Source: a virus. Taken from it: a stretch of DNA of 35,514 nt. The position numbers were made by a program, and so were the translations under genes. The notes below the pieces were generated by a model. That model was not told the origin of the DNA and ran no database searches. It saw only the letters and a list, made by a program, of their open reading frames with translations. Shown piece by piece: positions 28,301 through 35,514 of the stretch. The stretch covers positions 1 through 35,514 of IMG/VR virus record IMGVR_UViG_3300044732_002378, one strand, 5' to 3'. Within the stretch, counting starts at the first letter, position 1, and each line of letters starts with the position of its first letter.

Positions 28301-28857
28301 TGTTGTAATTGATCAGATGATGGAAACCTTGGAGATGATACGGATGGTGCAAAAATAAGTCTAGTGCCATCAGTTGAAAATGGAACTTCTCCTGGTCTTA
28401 ATAAGTTAGTAGGTTTTGGTTCAATTGAGCCATTCTTTCGTTTAGTTGATATTTTTTGCAATTGCTTTAGGCGATTAATATCTTTTTGACTCGCTCTTTT
28501 AGGATCTAAAAATAAAGCCTTAGTATCCTTGGTTAATTGAGAATTGTTTGCATTCTTTTGATAAAATCTAACAAGAGAATCTGAAGTTGGAACTACTATA
28601 ATATCATATAGCTCAATTGAAAACGGATTGCATATTTGATTAAATTTTAGAATAGCATCTATATAATCAGTATTTCCATATGCCTCGAATGAAAGCAAAT
28701 CAGGTCTACATAGATGTTTATCCTCTACGAGAATTACTTTTTGTATTCGCAAATATGGATCTTTGTAATTAACTTTAAAGTTATTATCAGTAAAATCCAT
28801 GATGTATTCTCCGTTTCTGAGCATCTCATTCTTGAGATCAAATAATTTAATGTACAT
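28297..28857 (-). CDS. gp53-like baseplate wedge protein with LysM-like region (186 aa)
   Basis: Residues 51-90 read RPDLLSFEAYGNTDYIDAIL, then KFNQICNPFSIELYDIIVVP. This matches the gp53 pattern 'RPDLIS...YG..DYW..I...N.I..PF....G..L.IP'. The LysM-like fold binds the wedge and helps dimerise neighbouring wedges in T4 (gp53 is 196 aa). The C-terminus is Pro- and Ser-rich and probably disordered. The gene is coupled to the hub gene by an ATGA overlap and follows the tube-like gene after 6 bases. Confidence 0.7.
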   Translation of the reverse strand: MYIKLFDLKNEMLRNGEYIMDFTDNNFKVNYKDPYLRIQKVILVEDKHLCRPDLLSFEAYGNTDYIDAILKFNQICNPFSIELYDIIVVPTSDSLVRFYQKNANNSQLTKDTKALFLDPKRASQKDINRLKQLQKISTKRKNGSIEPKPTNLLRPGEVPFSTDGTRLIFAPSVSSPRFPSSDQLQQ

Positions 28858-28863
28858 AAGTTA

Positions 28864-30588
28864 TTAGTATTGTCCTTGAGCAGATTGATCTACAATTGCT
28901 AGTTTATCATCATTTTGGTGATTAGGGAATCTCATTGCTAAATTCTCTTTACCTTGAGCGGCTGCAGCTTCATTTTGTTTTTTAATAGTTGCTGGATCGT
29001 CACCATGTGGAGTGGTTCCTCCATTTTGACCTCCTTTACTTTGTCCTGCATATTTTCCTTGAGTTGGCGGAGTACTTACGTACATTCTACCGTTTCTATG
29101 GAACATTGACATAACATCCGAACGATCTCTAGGTCTTGCAGGTTTAAGAGTACACGTAACCGTTAATTTAGTTGGGAAATCATCTGCGCCTAATGCTCCA
29201 TGAAAATACATTTCTGTTTTTTCTAATACCATGTTACCAACTGATATGATTGGATTTGCAGGATTTCCTACCATAACATGCCATTCGCCGGTATCTTCTC
29301 CGGAAAGTAAAGCATTAACCGCTTGAGCTCCAGGTCTACCCATTTTATCTAGTCCACCACCAATGATGTTATCCATAAGTCCACCACCTATATTTTTAGC
29401 AGCATTTGCCAATCCCTCCAATGATAGACCAGCACCTCCTGTTAAGGTTTTCATCCTTCCAGATATTTCGCCTACTAAAGATTTTAGATATCCTCCCATA
29501 TCTCCCTTTTCTAATGCAGCAGTATCTCCGAGTGGTTTAACTCTTCTTGGATTTCCTCCATAATAACGAATATCTCCACCCCAGAATTCACCTCGGTTAT
29601 ATGTACATATTAAAACATTAGAAAGTAAATCCATCATAGCAACTTTTGGATTGATTCCGTCGACAGATCTTAATTCGTATTCAAATTTAAGAGTCATTTG
29701 CTGCTCAAAATTAAGACCTTTATCCCTGACCATCATTTTTTTAACAACGTCTAATGCGGAACCAAATACTACGTTTTTGTTTGCGTATGGATCTATGTTA
29801 GCAGTGTTAGGATTGTAGGTTCTAGCAGCCTCACCTGAACCAGGTTGAGTTAACCAAGATGCTTGTTTGATGATATTACCTAAAGCTCCACCGATAGCAT
29901 CTCCTTCGTTTCCATAACCCTCTTGAGCCTGTAATGATTGAATCTCTGATTCTAACTCTTTCCAAGTAACTGATGTTGTAAATTTTAAACCAACGGATTC
30001 CCATGTGTTAGATTCTCCATCAACCCAAGAAACCATTCGACCGATATCCGGAGCAGGTTGTTTATTAAAATCTAATAAGTCATCAGAACAAGGAACTGCA
30101 AAACGCCTCAAGGTAACCATGTAATTGTTTGGAACTATTCCATAATTCTTACACCAAAGAAAATCTTCCCATGAGTATTCGATAGCATTAGTTCCTCCAT
30201 CGGAACCTCCTTGTCTAGACCAATTGATTATGTTCTTTGCGGTTGGATGATCTATTATGCTTTGAAATCCGAAAGCTCCTCCTGATGATAAATCAGCCAA
30301 ACGATTAGGTTTATCAAAAACTGGTTCAGGAGTAGATCCATGATTGACAATACTGTTAAAATAGAATATAGAATATCGGTTGAAAATAGAAGGAACGCCT
30401 TTTCTCGCTTTAGCTGGCCATTCTTTCTCTTCTCCTTTTTTATCCTTGGTTTTTACTGGTTTTGGTAAAGGAACATCCATTAAACCATCACCGTATAATC
30501 CTCCTAGAGGGAATCCTCCCGGATCTCCATTATTAGTCTTTCCTCTATAATAACTTCCTTCTATATTGTTAGGTGCCTTTATTCCCAT
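28864..30588 (-). CDS. Tail-tube-like baseplate protein (gp48/gp54-type, 574 aa)
   Basis: The N-terminus is Gly/Pro-rich (MGIKAPNNIEGSYYRGKTNN). Residues about 428-495 carry a tube-like segment: GEWHVMVGNPANPIISVGNM, then LEKTEMYFHGALGADDFPTK, then LTVTCTLKPARPRDRSDVM. This is the 'GNP..PI...G..v......G..l...D.Pt...v...L..aR.rd' pattern seen in tube-cap and initiator proteins of T4-like tails. A region near residues 295-350 (FEQQMTLKFEYELRSVDGIN) may form a second barrel. It begins the core baseplate block, followed by gp53-like and hub genes. The 14-base motif lies 16 bases before its ATG. It could equally be a tail-terminator-type protein. Confidence 0.5.
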   Translation of the reverse strand: MGIKAPNNIEGSYYRGKTNNGDPGGFPLGGLYGDGLMDVPLPKPVKTKDKKGEEKEWPAKARKGVPSIFNRYSIFYFNSIVNHGSTPEPVFDKPNRLADLSSGGAFGFQSIIDHPTAKNIINWSRQGGSDGGTNAIEYSWEDFLWCKNYGIVPNNYMVTLRRFAVPCSDDLLDFNKQPAPDIGRMVSWVDGESNTWESVGLKFTTSVTWKELESEIQSLQAQEGYGNEGDAIGGALGNIIKQASWLTQPGSGEAARTYNPNTANIDPYANKNVVFGSALDVVKKMMVRDKGLNFEQQMTLKFEYELRSVDGINPKVAMMDLLSNVLICTYNRGEFWGGDIRYYGGNPRRVKPLGDTAALEKGDMGGYLKSLVGEISGRMKTLTGGAGLSLEGLANAAKNIGGGLMDNIIGGGLDKMGRPGAQAVNALLSGEDTGEWHVMVGNPANPIISVGNMVLEKTEMYFHGALGADDFPTKLTVTCTLKPARPRDRSDVMSMFHRNGRMYVSTPPTQGKYAGQSKGGQNGGTTPHGDDPATIKKQNEAAAAQGKENLAMRFPNHQNDDKLAIVDQSAQGQY

Positions 30589-30604
30589 GGACTATATTAT
30601 TTTA

Positions 30605-30618
30605 TTCTATATATTCAA
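30605..30618 (-). promoter_or_regulatory. Shared intergenic motif, candidate late promoter element (copy 2)
   Basis: This minus-strand TTGAATATATAGAA is identical to the 22251-22264 copy. It ends 16 bases before the ATG of the tube-like gene. It overlaps the stop codon of the upstream 180-residue gene and occupies the only gap (26 bases) between the small-gene cluster and the baseplate core, so it may start a fresh transcript there. Confidence 0.4.
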
Positions 30619-31157
30619 ATAAAATCCGAGAACTCTTCAAAAGATTTATCATCAAATCGATCTCCGTACATTCTACGTAATCTTTCTTTAAACTCTACTT
30701 TTGATGTTATTTTTAACGAACCTGAATATAGACTTCTTAGTGAAGATTCTCTTATAGATCTTATATGCTTAATTAGCAAATAATCTTCAATTTTGTTAAA
30801 AAGTTCCATCATTTCATTTTTTGTTCTTACAACAAAAGAACTTTCTACGCAAAATCTATGAGTACATTCATCGATGAACCAGGTCTCTATTTCAATAACA
30901 TTATTGAATTTTGGTATTTGGAAGGATTTTGGTTTTGCTTTATGTTTAAGCAAAAAAGGTTTTCCTATAAAGTGTTCTTTAAGGAAATTGATATTGTCAT
31001 AAAACTTGATTAGCTTTATTGTGTAATGTGGAATGTCCTCTTCGAAATGAATATCCTCGATTACTCCTTTAATGGGAATAACAACTTCAGGAGAAGATGT
31101 TGAGTATAAAAGAGCATGACATATGCTTTTTTTATCTAAAAGGACATCTTTTATCAT
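30615..31157 (-). CDS. Unknown protein, end of the small-gene cluster (180 aa)
   Basis: A Lys/Phe-rich soluble protein with a beta-rich N-terminal half (VVIPIKGVIEDIHFEEDIPH) and a helical, basic C-terminus (residues about 120-175, with IKHIRSIRESSLRSLYSGSL). No signal or membrane segment is seen. Its ATG overlaps the previous gene's stop (ATGA). Because it precedes the tube-like baseplate gene, a baseplate-assembly role such as T4 gp26/gp28/gp51 is possible, but I see no direct similarity. Confidence 0.6.
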   Translation of the reverse strand: MIKDVLLDKKSICHALLYSTSSPEVVIPIKGVIEDIHFEEDIPHYTIKLIKFYDNINFLKEHFIGKPFLLKHKAKPKSFQIPKFNNVIEIETWFIDECTHRFCVESSFVVRTKNEMMELFNKIEDYLLIKHIRSIRESSLRSLYSGSLKITSKVEFKERLRRMYGDRFDDKSFEEFSDFI

Positions 31158-31540
31158 TTTTCTAGCATTGTAACCGAATTAAATTCCTCATGAAATTTAG
31201 GAATTTGCTGATCTTGATCTACGAGTAAATGGAAATTAACGGGGAATTCGCATTCTCCGAATATATTTTTAAGAGTTGACAAAAAATTAGCATCTAAAGA
31301 ATCCACGTAAAAAAATAAAAACTCAGTCTTACGACATTTTTTGAATGAATAAAGTCTCTTGATTATTTGAAACTCTACGATATCAGAAGATGGAGGAGAT
31401 TTGAATACGTCGTTATTTGTTAGTCTTTGTCTTATCTCATGGTAATTGATGATATCTGAATTTCTCTTTCTTGAAAATGATGATTCAAATTTGCTTTTAT
31501 CACAATTAACTATAAAAATGTTTTTAGACATTATCGACAT
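31154..31540 (-). CDS. Unknown small protein (128 aa)
   Basis: The frame MSIMSKNIFIVNCDKSKFES has a second possible start at 31531 (MSKNIFIVN), which would shorten the overlap with the upstream gene from 17 to 8 bases. The N-terminal strand IFIVNC, a helix and later strands (TEFLFFYVDSLDANF; FPVNFHLLVDQDQQ) suggest a small alpha/beta fold. It ends in an ATGA overlap with the 180-residue gene. I do not recognise a family, and the coupled arrangement suggests a shared function with its neighbours. Confidence 0.55.
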   Translation of the reverse strand: MSIMSKNIFIVNCDKSKFESSFSRKRNSDIINYHEIRQRLTNNDVFKSPPSSDIVEFQIIKRLYSFKKCRKTEFLFFYVDSLDANFLSTLKNIFGECEFPVNFHLLVDQDQQIPKFHEEFNSVTMLEK

Positions 31541-31886
31541 TTTCTAATTGTTTTTTAATTTCTTTTAGTTCGCGAATCTCTGACTGGAGTTCTTTGATTT
31601 TTTCATTGAGTTCTTCAATGGTTGGGATATATTTATCGCCCCAATCTAGATCAAACTTAAATTGAGCACCGTCATGGTCGTTTCCAAAAGTCAAACCAAG
31701 ATCTTTAGAAACATCTTCTAAAAGATCCATTATTTTAAGAAAATACTCCAGTTTAGATTCTGGAGCATCTTCATCAAATTCATATAAAGTGATTATTTCT
31801 GCAGGTTGATCTACTCCATTATATTGAGTATCTATAACCTTTTTAATCACTCCGTTTGTAGCATTAGTTAGCTGTATCGTTATCAT
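31524..31886 (-). CDS. Unknown small protein with C-terminal coiled coil (120 aa)
   Basis: The N-terminal 80 residues look like a small mixed fold (MITIQLTNATNGVIKKVIDT; acidic middle). Residues about 89-118 form a charged coiled coil (PTIEELNEKIKELQSEIREL and on), suggesting oligomerisation. The gene overlaps the upstream gene by 23 bases and the downstream gene by 17. No alternative start exists nearby, so the overlaps look real. Confidence 0.55.
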   Translation of the reverse strand: MITIQLTNATNGVIKKVIDTQYNGVDQPAEIITLYEFDEDAPESKLEYFLKIMDLLEDVSKDLGLTFGNDHDGAQFKFDLDWGDKYIPTIEELNEKIKELQSEIRELKEIKKQLENVDNV

Positions 31887-32238
31887 TTTTGGACTTTTTA
31901 GATGAGGCTAATTCTTTATCATATTCTCGTGTAGCTTCTTTCCATGACATTTTAGGTTCATCGCTAGCCCAAAGGCTTAAAGTTTTAACCCAAATTCCGA
32001 TATATCGATCTATTTCTGCATCGGTTCTTCCTTCAGATTTCATTCTAACAATAATATCTGTTTGCGTTTTTTCTAATCTTTCAGTTTCTGCATTTCTAAC
32101 TGCCTCTACGTTAGATGCATGTATAGAAGCTCCTCTTTCAGCAGCTTTCGATTTCCATTCTCTATAAGCTGCTGGATTGTTTTTCTTTAGCCAAAGTTCA
32201 TATTGGCGTCTTTGTCTTTTTGCTTGTGATTGTGACAT
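31864..32238 (-). CDS. Unknown small charged helical protein (124 aa)
   Basis: A highly charged, largely helical protein. The start is basic (MSQSQAKRQRRQYELWLKKN) and the rest is dominated by Ala, Glu, Lys and Arg, with a Trp-containing helix near residues 80-93 (IGIWVKTLSLWASDE). The end is a Lys/Asn/Asp tail. There are no cysteines and no membrane segment. It follows the 66-residue gene by one base. A small nucleic-acid- or scaffold-binding role would fit the charge, but nothing shows it directly. Confidence 0.55.
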   Translation of the reverse strand: MSQSQAKRQRRQYELWLKKNNPAAYREWKSKAAERGASIHASNVEAVRNAETERLEKTQTDIIVRMKSEGRTDAEIDRYIGIWVKTLSLWASDEPKMSWKEATREYDKELASSKKSKNDNDTAN

Positions 32239-32239
32239 A

Positions 32240-32440
32240 TTATTTGGTTTTTGAGTTATTATTTATCTCGGTTATTTTATATACTAAAGGAGGTAATTCT
32301 TCTCCATCTTCTTGACACATCTTGACATACTTAAGCATATGGTTAAGTGAATCTCTTAGATCCTCGAGTTCTTTGATGCTATTGAACTCTATTTGAAAAT
32401 TTTTGTCGCAATAAGGATTGTCGACTAGACGACATTTCAT
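32240..32440 (-). CDS. Unknown very small protein (66 aa)
   Basis: The sequence MKCRLVDNPYCDKNFQIEFN continues with a helix (SIKELEDLRDSLNHMLKYVK) and ends in a strand and an Asn/Lys tail. It has two N-terminal cysteines (positions 3 and 11). It is 20 bases after the 186-residue gene and one base before the next. A TATATAGAA sequence abuts its ATG. Frame, spacing and a plausible start support it as real. Confidence 0.5.
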   Translation of the reverse strand: MKCRLVDNPYCDKNFQIEFNSIKELEDLRDSLNHMLKYVKMCQEDGEELPPLVYKITEINNNSKTK

Positions 32441-32449
32441 TTCTATATA
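32441..32449 (-). promoter_or_regulatory. Possible partial copy of the shared TATATAGAA motif
   Basis: TATATAGAA on the minus strand touches the ATG of the 66-residue gene. It shares 9 bases with the two full motifs, but the spacing is different. If it acts as a promoter, its start site would fall inside the gene, so it may serve downstream genes or be chance. Confidence 0.15.
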
Positions 32450-32460
32450 GTTTATTGTAT

Positions 32461-33021
32461 TTATTCCGAATGATTTTCGGATATATTAGAAATTCTCTCC
32501 TTTATTGTGGTTTTAATTATGCTGTTTATTTGATCCGAAGACATTTGTGAATACACAAAATTAACAATCTCATCAATCACCTCATCTTCATCAAACATAA
32601 CCATCATAAATTCGATTGCTTTCTCGTTTGGGAAATCCAAAGGAATCTTAACATCTAATTCAATGTTATTAAATTTCTTTTGTTTCTCTAAAATTATTTG
32701 TACCGCGGATTTTTCTTTTTGTTGTATCGGTTGTGGAGGAGCGATAGATGATAGTTGAGGGCTTCCGTTGCCTAACATAGATTCCCATTCTTCGATAGAT
32801 TGCGGAACCGGAGGTGCAGGTGGTTGAAAACTTTGACTTTCTTTTGATATGTAGGTTTCTTCGGATATTTGAATTAATTGAGAATCGAAAAGTTCTTTCT
32901 TTACAAATCTTCCACTTTCAAACCAAACATTGTTATCATCCTCAGCTAAATATATCTCAACTCTACCAGCTCGAGATCCTGAATTCCATTCGTAGTATCG
33001 TTTAATTTCTCCTGATTCCAT
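32461..33021 (-). CDS. Unknown two-domain protein with Pro-rich linker (186 aa)
   Basis: Residues about 5-50 form a small beta-rich domain (IKRYYEWNSGSRAGRVEIYL; VWFESGRFVKKELFD). A Pro/Gln-rich linker follows (residues about 63-100). The last 80 residues form an acidic helical domain (FPNEKAIEFMMVMFDEDEVI). I do not recognise a family. It opens the small-gene cluster after the 68-base gap that follows the fibre gene, so it may be the first gene of its own transcript. Confidence 0.55.
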   Translation of the reverse strand: MESGEIKRYYEWNSGSRAGRVEIYLAEDDNNVWFESGRFVKKELFDSQLIQISEETYISKESQSFQPPAPPVPQSIEEWESMLGNGSPQLSSIAPPQPIQQKEKSAVQIILEKQKKFNNIELDVKIPLDFPNEKAIEFMMVMFDEDEVIDEIVNFVYSQMSSDQINSIIKTTIKERISNISENHSE

Positions 33022-33050
33022 ATAAATTATTTATTGATATTTTATGCAAT

Positions 33051-33084
33051 AAAATCTATACAGTTTCATTGAAATGAGAGCAAA
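33051..33084 (-). promoter_or_regulatory. Weak Bacteroidota-type promoter candidate
   Basis: The 68-base gap 33022-33089 is the longest in the window. On the minus strand it has TTTG (33081-33084) and, 22 bases on, TAGATTTT (33051-33058), seven of eight bases of the Bacteroidota -7 consensus TAnnTTTG. The spacing is slightly longer than usual. It would drive the small-gene cluster. Nothing else stands out in the gap. Confidence 0.25.
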
Positions 33085-33089
33085 CTAAT

Positions 33090-35351
33090 TTACGGATATT
33101 TCATATTACCTTGACTATCGTTAGTTGCTCCTACTATATTTGTTATTGTAGAAGTGTCCCATGATGCAATCGTAGGTCCTATGAAAGTACAGTTTATTAT
33201 TCTTACATCCCTGGCAGTAGCCCCTTCTGCGATTATTCCGTATGTAGCTCCAGATACATTAAAAACTGAGTTCAAAAAATATGAAACGTTAGTTCCGTTA
33301 TCAGGACCCATTTGAATCGCAGGGAGATCCGAATCAGATGAATCTATCGTAGAATTAGTAACTATGAAATTTGATCCTGTAGCACCTATTAGGTATCCTT
33401 CAATCGAACATCCATTTATAGATGATAATACATCTTCATCTAAAATAATCCCTTGAACACCTGTTATTTTAGATTGGTTTATGGTTGTCGAATTTTTTAC
33501 AAGCATTCCATACCCTGCTTCGGTTTCACTTGTTAAGAGAGAGTGTGTTCCAGTACCAATCACTGCACCTACTTGAGTTCCTCTTGCAACGCAATTTCTA
33601 GAATTAGGGATATACATTCCCATACCAGAGCAATTAGGTCTGCTTCCCTCAGCAATACCTTGACAGTCAGATATTTCCCACTTTCCAGCAACATAAAGCC
33701 CATAAGAAGAAGTTCCTGCGGTTCCACCAGTTTTAGTATATCCGTAACAATTCCACATTTTATCTCCTCCACCGTCTATATAAATTCCTGAACCCGTACT
33801 GCCTATTGTAGATGCCGTATTAAATGCTTTTATATTACAATATTCAACAGATCCTCCGTCTTTTGCATAGAATCCGTTAAAATCTTGGGCTCTAGTTCTA
33901 AACTCGATATCTCTTATTTTGGATCCTTCAGCTGGAAGATTAATATATCCGGCATGATAATTTGCGGTTTCAAAATATCCGCCTATAATATCTACTAAGT
34001 CTCCTTGAACTTTTAATGCGGATCCTTTTACTGAATTGTTTATTACTTTTAAACCATCAAAAATTGAAACACCGCCTGCTCTTATTACTCCAGAAGTTGG
34101 ACCTACAATAGGAGAATCTTCATCTATGAATATCGTTCCGTTGTATATATTTCCAATTTTTACTATTGATATTACATCACCAATCGATGTTGGACCTGTC
34201 ATTCCTAAATAATGTCCGTTAAGGTTTATATTTCTATTTTCTATCGTATATGCCGAAGTTACGTTTTCTGTTATAGATCCAAAAAGGTGAATACAATCGC
34301 CTACAACCGAAGCATTTATCGCTTGAGAAAGTGTATTGTATGTAGTTAGAACTCCAGTTCCTTGTCCGTAGATTCCCCATGGTTTTGGAGATGCACCTAC
34401 TCCAATAGCCGGAGAGATTCCACTTTGTAATTGAACTAAATCAATTGACCAATTTGCTAAATCTGCGGTGTAATTTCCTGTCAGTTGAATATCTATTGCA
34501 TCGAATTCTAAAGGTATTGCAAAAAGATTAAGAGGAATAACGACATTTTGCCATTGACTGGTAACCGTTCTGCTTGCAAATGTAGGCGTTACATTAACTG
34601 GATTTCCTACGTAAGAACCATTATTCCGAAACCTTACTGTTAAAGTTCTAGATATGTTTATACTTGAAGTGAAATAAACTCTAAAAGAAAGTAATGCATA
34701 ATTACTTGCTGTTATTCCGGTCGAAGTAGGCTCAGAAAATCTAGCCCATCTTCTACGGTTATTTCCAGTAACATTTAAACAAACTGAACTATTAAATGGT
34801 GTAGGTGTAGTTGAATTAAAGGTAAATGTTCCCAAACCACTAACATCTACTACAGAACCGGTCCATTCTATATTGTTATCATAAATTACAAGAGTAGAAA
34901 TTGGCATTGAAGTAACTCCGGTAGGAACAATTATGTATTGAACTAATAATTGATCAGATGGAATTTCTGGTGTAATAGGATTTGGTGCTGGTGTACCTTC
35001 AATAACTGAAACAAGACCATTCGGATCATCGTCATTAACCACTATCGCATCAATTCTATCATATACAGAATCTCCATTCGAAAGCGTTACTTGAGTAGCA
35101 ATCGCACTTTGTATTGGACCGAAAAAGGTGTAAGTTAATGCGGAAACGTCGAAAGTCATTCCAGTGTTCCACGATGCTCCTCCGGATATGAGTTCCTTTG
35201 TATAAACAGTTCCGGCCGAAGGAGTTGCCGTTGCAATTAACCCTTCCCAGGAATATCCAGTCCATATCCAAGTATCTCCATTAGGACTTGTATACGGAGT
35301 TCCGGTTCCTGATCCGTAGGTAGCACCAGGCCAATCTATAGGTAAAGGCAT
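33090..35351 (-). CDS. Beta-helix tail fibre or tailspike-type protein (753 aa)
   Basis: The N-terminus (MPLPIDWPGATYGSGTGTPY then TSPNGDTWIWTGYSWEGL) is a small virion-attachment-like domain. Residues about 165-315 look like a jelly-roll carbohydrate-binding module (LLSFRVYFTSSINISRTLTV; WQNVVIPLNLFAIPLEFDAI). Residues about 350-740 are right-handed parallel beta-helix repeats (GIYIDGGGDKMWNCYGYTKT; YGMLVKNSTTINQSKITGVQ), the fold of many tailspikes that bind or cut polysaccharide. I cannot point to a catalytic residue pair, so depolymerase activity is unproven. It lies 32 bases after a gene cut by the window edge. It is a likely host-recognition determinant. Confidence 0.75.
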   Translation of the reverse strand: MPLPIDWPGATYGSGTGTPYTSPNGDTWIWTGYSWEGLIATATPSAGTVYTKELISGGASWNTGMTFDVSALTYTFFGPIQSAIATQVTLSNGDSVYDRIDAIVVNDDDPNGLVSVIEGTPAPNPITPEIPSDQLLVQYIIVPTGVTSMPISTLVIYDNNIEWTGSVVDVSGLGTFTFNSTTPTPFNSSVCLNVTGNNRRRWARFSEPTSTGITASNYALLSFRVYFTSSINISRTLTVRFRNNGSYVGNPVNVTPTFASRTVTSQWQNVVIPLNLFAIPLEFDAIDIQLTGNYTADLANWSIDLVQLQSGISPAIGVGASPKPWGIYGQGTGVLTTYNTLSQAINASVVGDCIHLFGSITENVTSAYTIENRNINLNGHYLGMTGPTSIGDVISIVKIGNIYNGTIFIDEDSPIVGPTSGVIRAGGVSIFDGLKVINNSVKGSALKVQGDLVDIIGGYFETANYHAGYINLPAEGSKIRDIEFRTRAQDFNGFYAKDGGSVEYCNIKAFNTASTIGSTGSGIYIDGGGDKMWNCYGYTKTGGTAGTSSYGLYVAGKWEISDCQGIAEGSRPNCSGMGMYIPNSRNCVARGTQVGAVIGTGTHSLLTSETEAGYGMLVKNSTTINQSKITGVQGIILDEDVLSSINGCSIEGYLIGATGSNFIVTNSTIDSSDSDLPAIQMGPDNGTNVSYFLNSVFNVSGATYGIIAEGATARDVRIINCTFIGPTIASWDTSTITNIVGATNDSQGNMKYP

Positions 35352-35370
35352 ATTCTAAATTTTATTTTCT

Positions 35371-35383
35371 TTGTATATATCAA
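35371..35383 (-). promoter_or_regulatory. Variant of the shared intergenic motif
   Basis: Minus strand TTGATATATACAA ends 19 bases before the ATG of the beta-helix gene. It keeps the TTGA and TATATA parts of the motif found at 22251 and 30605, with C in place of G. The similar spacing supports a common function. Confidence 0.3.
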
Positions 35384-35514
35384 TTAGTTAATCTCTATAG
35401 GTTGTATCAATCCTCTTATCGCAGAAGTAGCAGATCCGGTTGATAACCAAATACCCATTACTCCAGTTTGAGTTGGACTAGCGGAAACCGTACATCTACC
35501 AGGAGTAGTAGACA
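35384..35514 (-). CDS. C-terminal end of an unidentified structural gene (partial)
   Basis: An open minus-strand frame enters from the right edge and stops with TAA at 35384-35386. The 43 visible residues end in TPGRCTVSASPTQTGVMGIW, LSTGSATSAIRGLIQPIEIN. The Ser/Thr/Gly-rich composition resembles the neighbouring fibre proteins. Nothing more can be said from the fragment. Confidence 0.6.
   Translation of the reverse strand, partial: STTPGRCTVSASPTQTGVMGIWLSTGSATSAIRGLIQPIEIN

Noticed and set aside
33066-33076. Palindrome around TTTCATTGAAA in the 68-base gap
   Set aside because: Only a one-base loop would remain, so it cannot form a hairpin; too short to claim an operator.

Overview
This window is part of the virion-structure region of a large tailed dsDNA phage with a contractile (T4-like, myovirus-type) tail. 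Every gene I can support lies on the minus strand, so transcription runs from high to low coordinates. The DNA is AT-rich, and the start codons are preceded by A-rich stretches with no recognisable Shine-Dalgarno sequence. That pattern is typical of Bacteroidota, so a Bacteroidota host (for example a flavobacterium) is likely; this is an inference. I see no integrase, tRNA, CRISPR array or insertion sequence, and coding density is very high. The longest non-coding stretch is 68 bases.

Layout in transcription order. 35514-33090 holds the end of an unidentified gene cut by the window edge, then a beta-helix tail-fibre-type protein. 33021-30615 holds six small, tightly packed or overlapping genes of unknown function. 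30588-23499 is the central baseplate module: a tube-like protein, a gp53-like LysM wedge protein, a gp27-like hub protein, a second tube-junction protein with a tandem-repeat tail, a gp5-like spike without a lysozyme domain, and a small unknown. 23457-20872 is the surprise: a four-domain ribosomal protein S1 homologue, followed by an amidoligase-like protein joined to a pentapeptide/beta-helix tail. 20875-17622 returns to assembly genes: a possible neck protein, gp25, gp6 (baseplate J) and a small unknown. 17620-1 holds six large structural proteins (1275, 199, 684, 1209, 1644 and at least 844 residues) that probably build an enlarged baseplate periphery and fibres. The last one has a collagen-like segment and runs off the left edge.

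The genes form one or a few long operons. Neighbours overlap by 1-23 bases or lie a few bases apart, which suggests coordinated translation of baseplate parts. An identical 14-base motif sits 16-17 bases upstream of two genes, and related forms occur in two other gaps. It is a candidate late-promoter element. The most interesting idea is that the phage S1 homologue helps translate these leaderless-looking, Shine-Dalgarno-free messages, or redirects the host ribosome to them.
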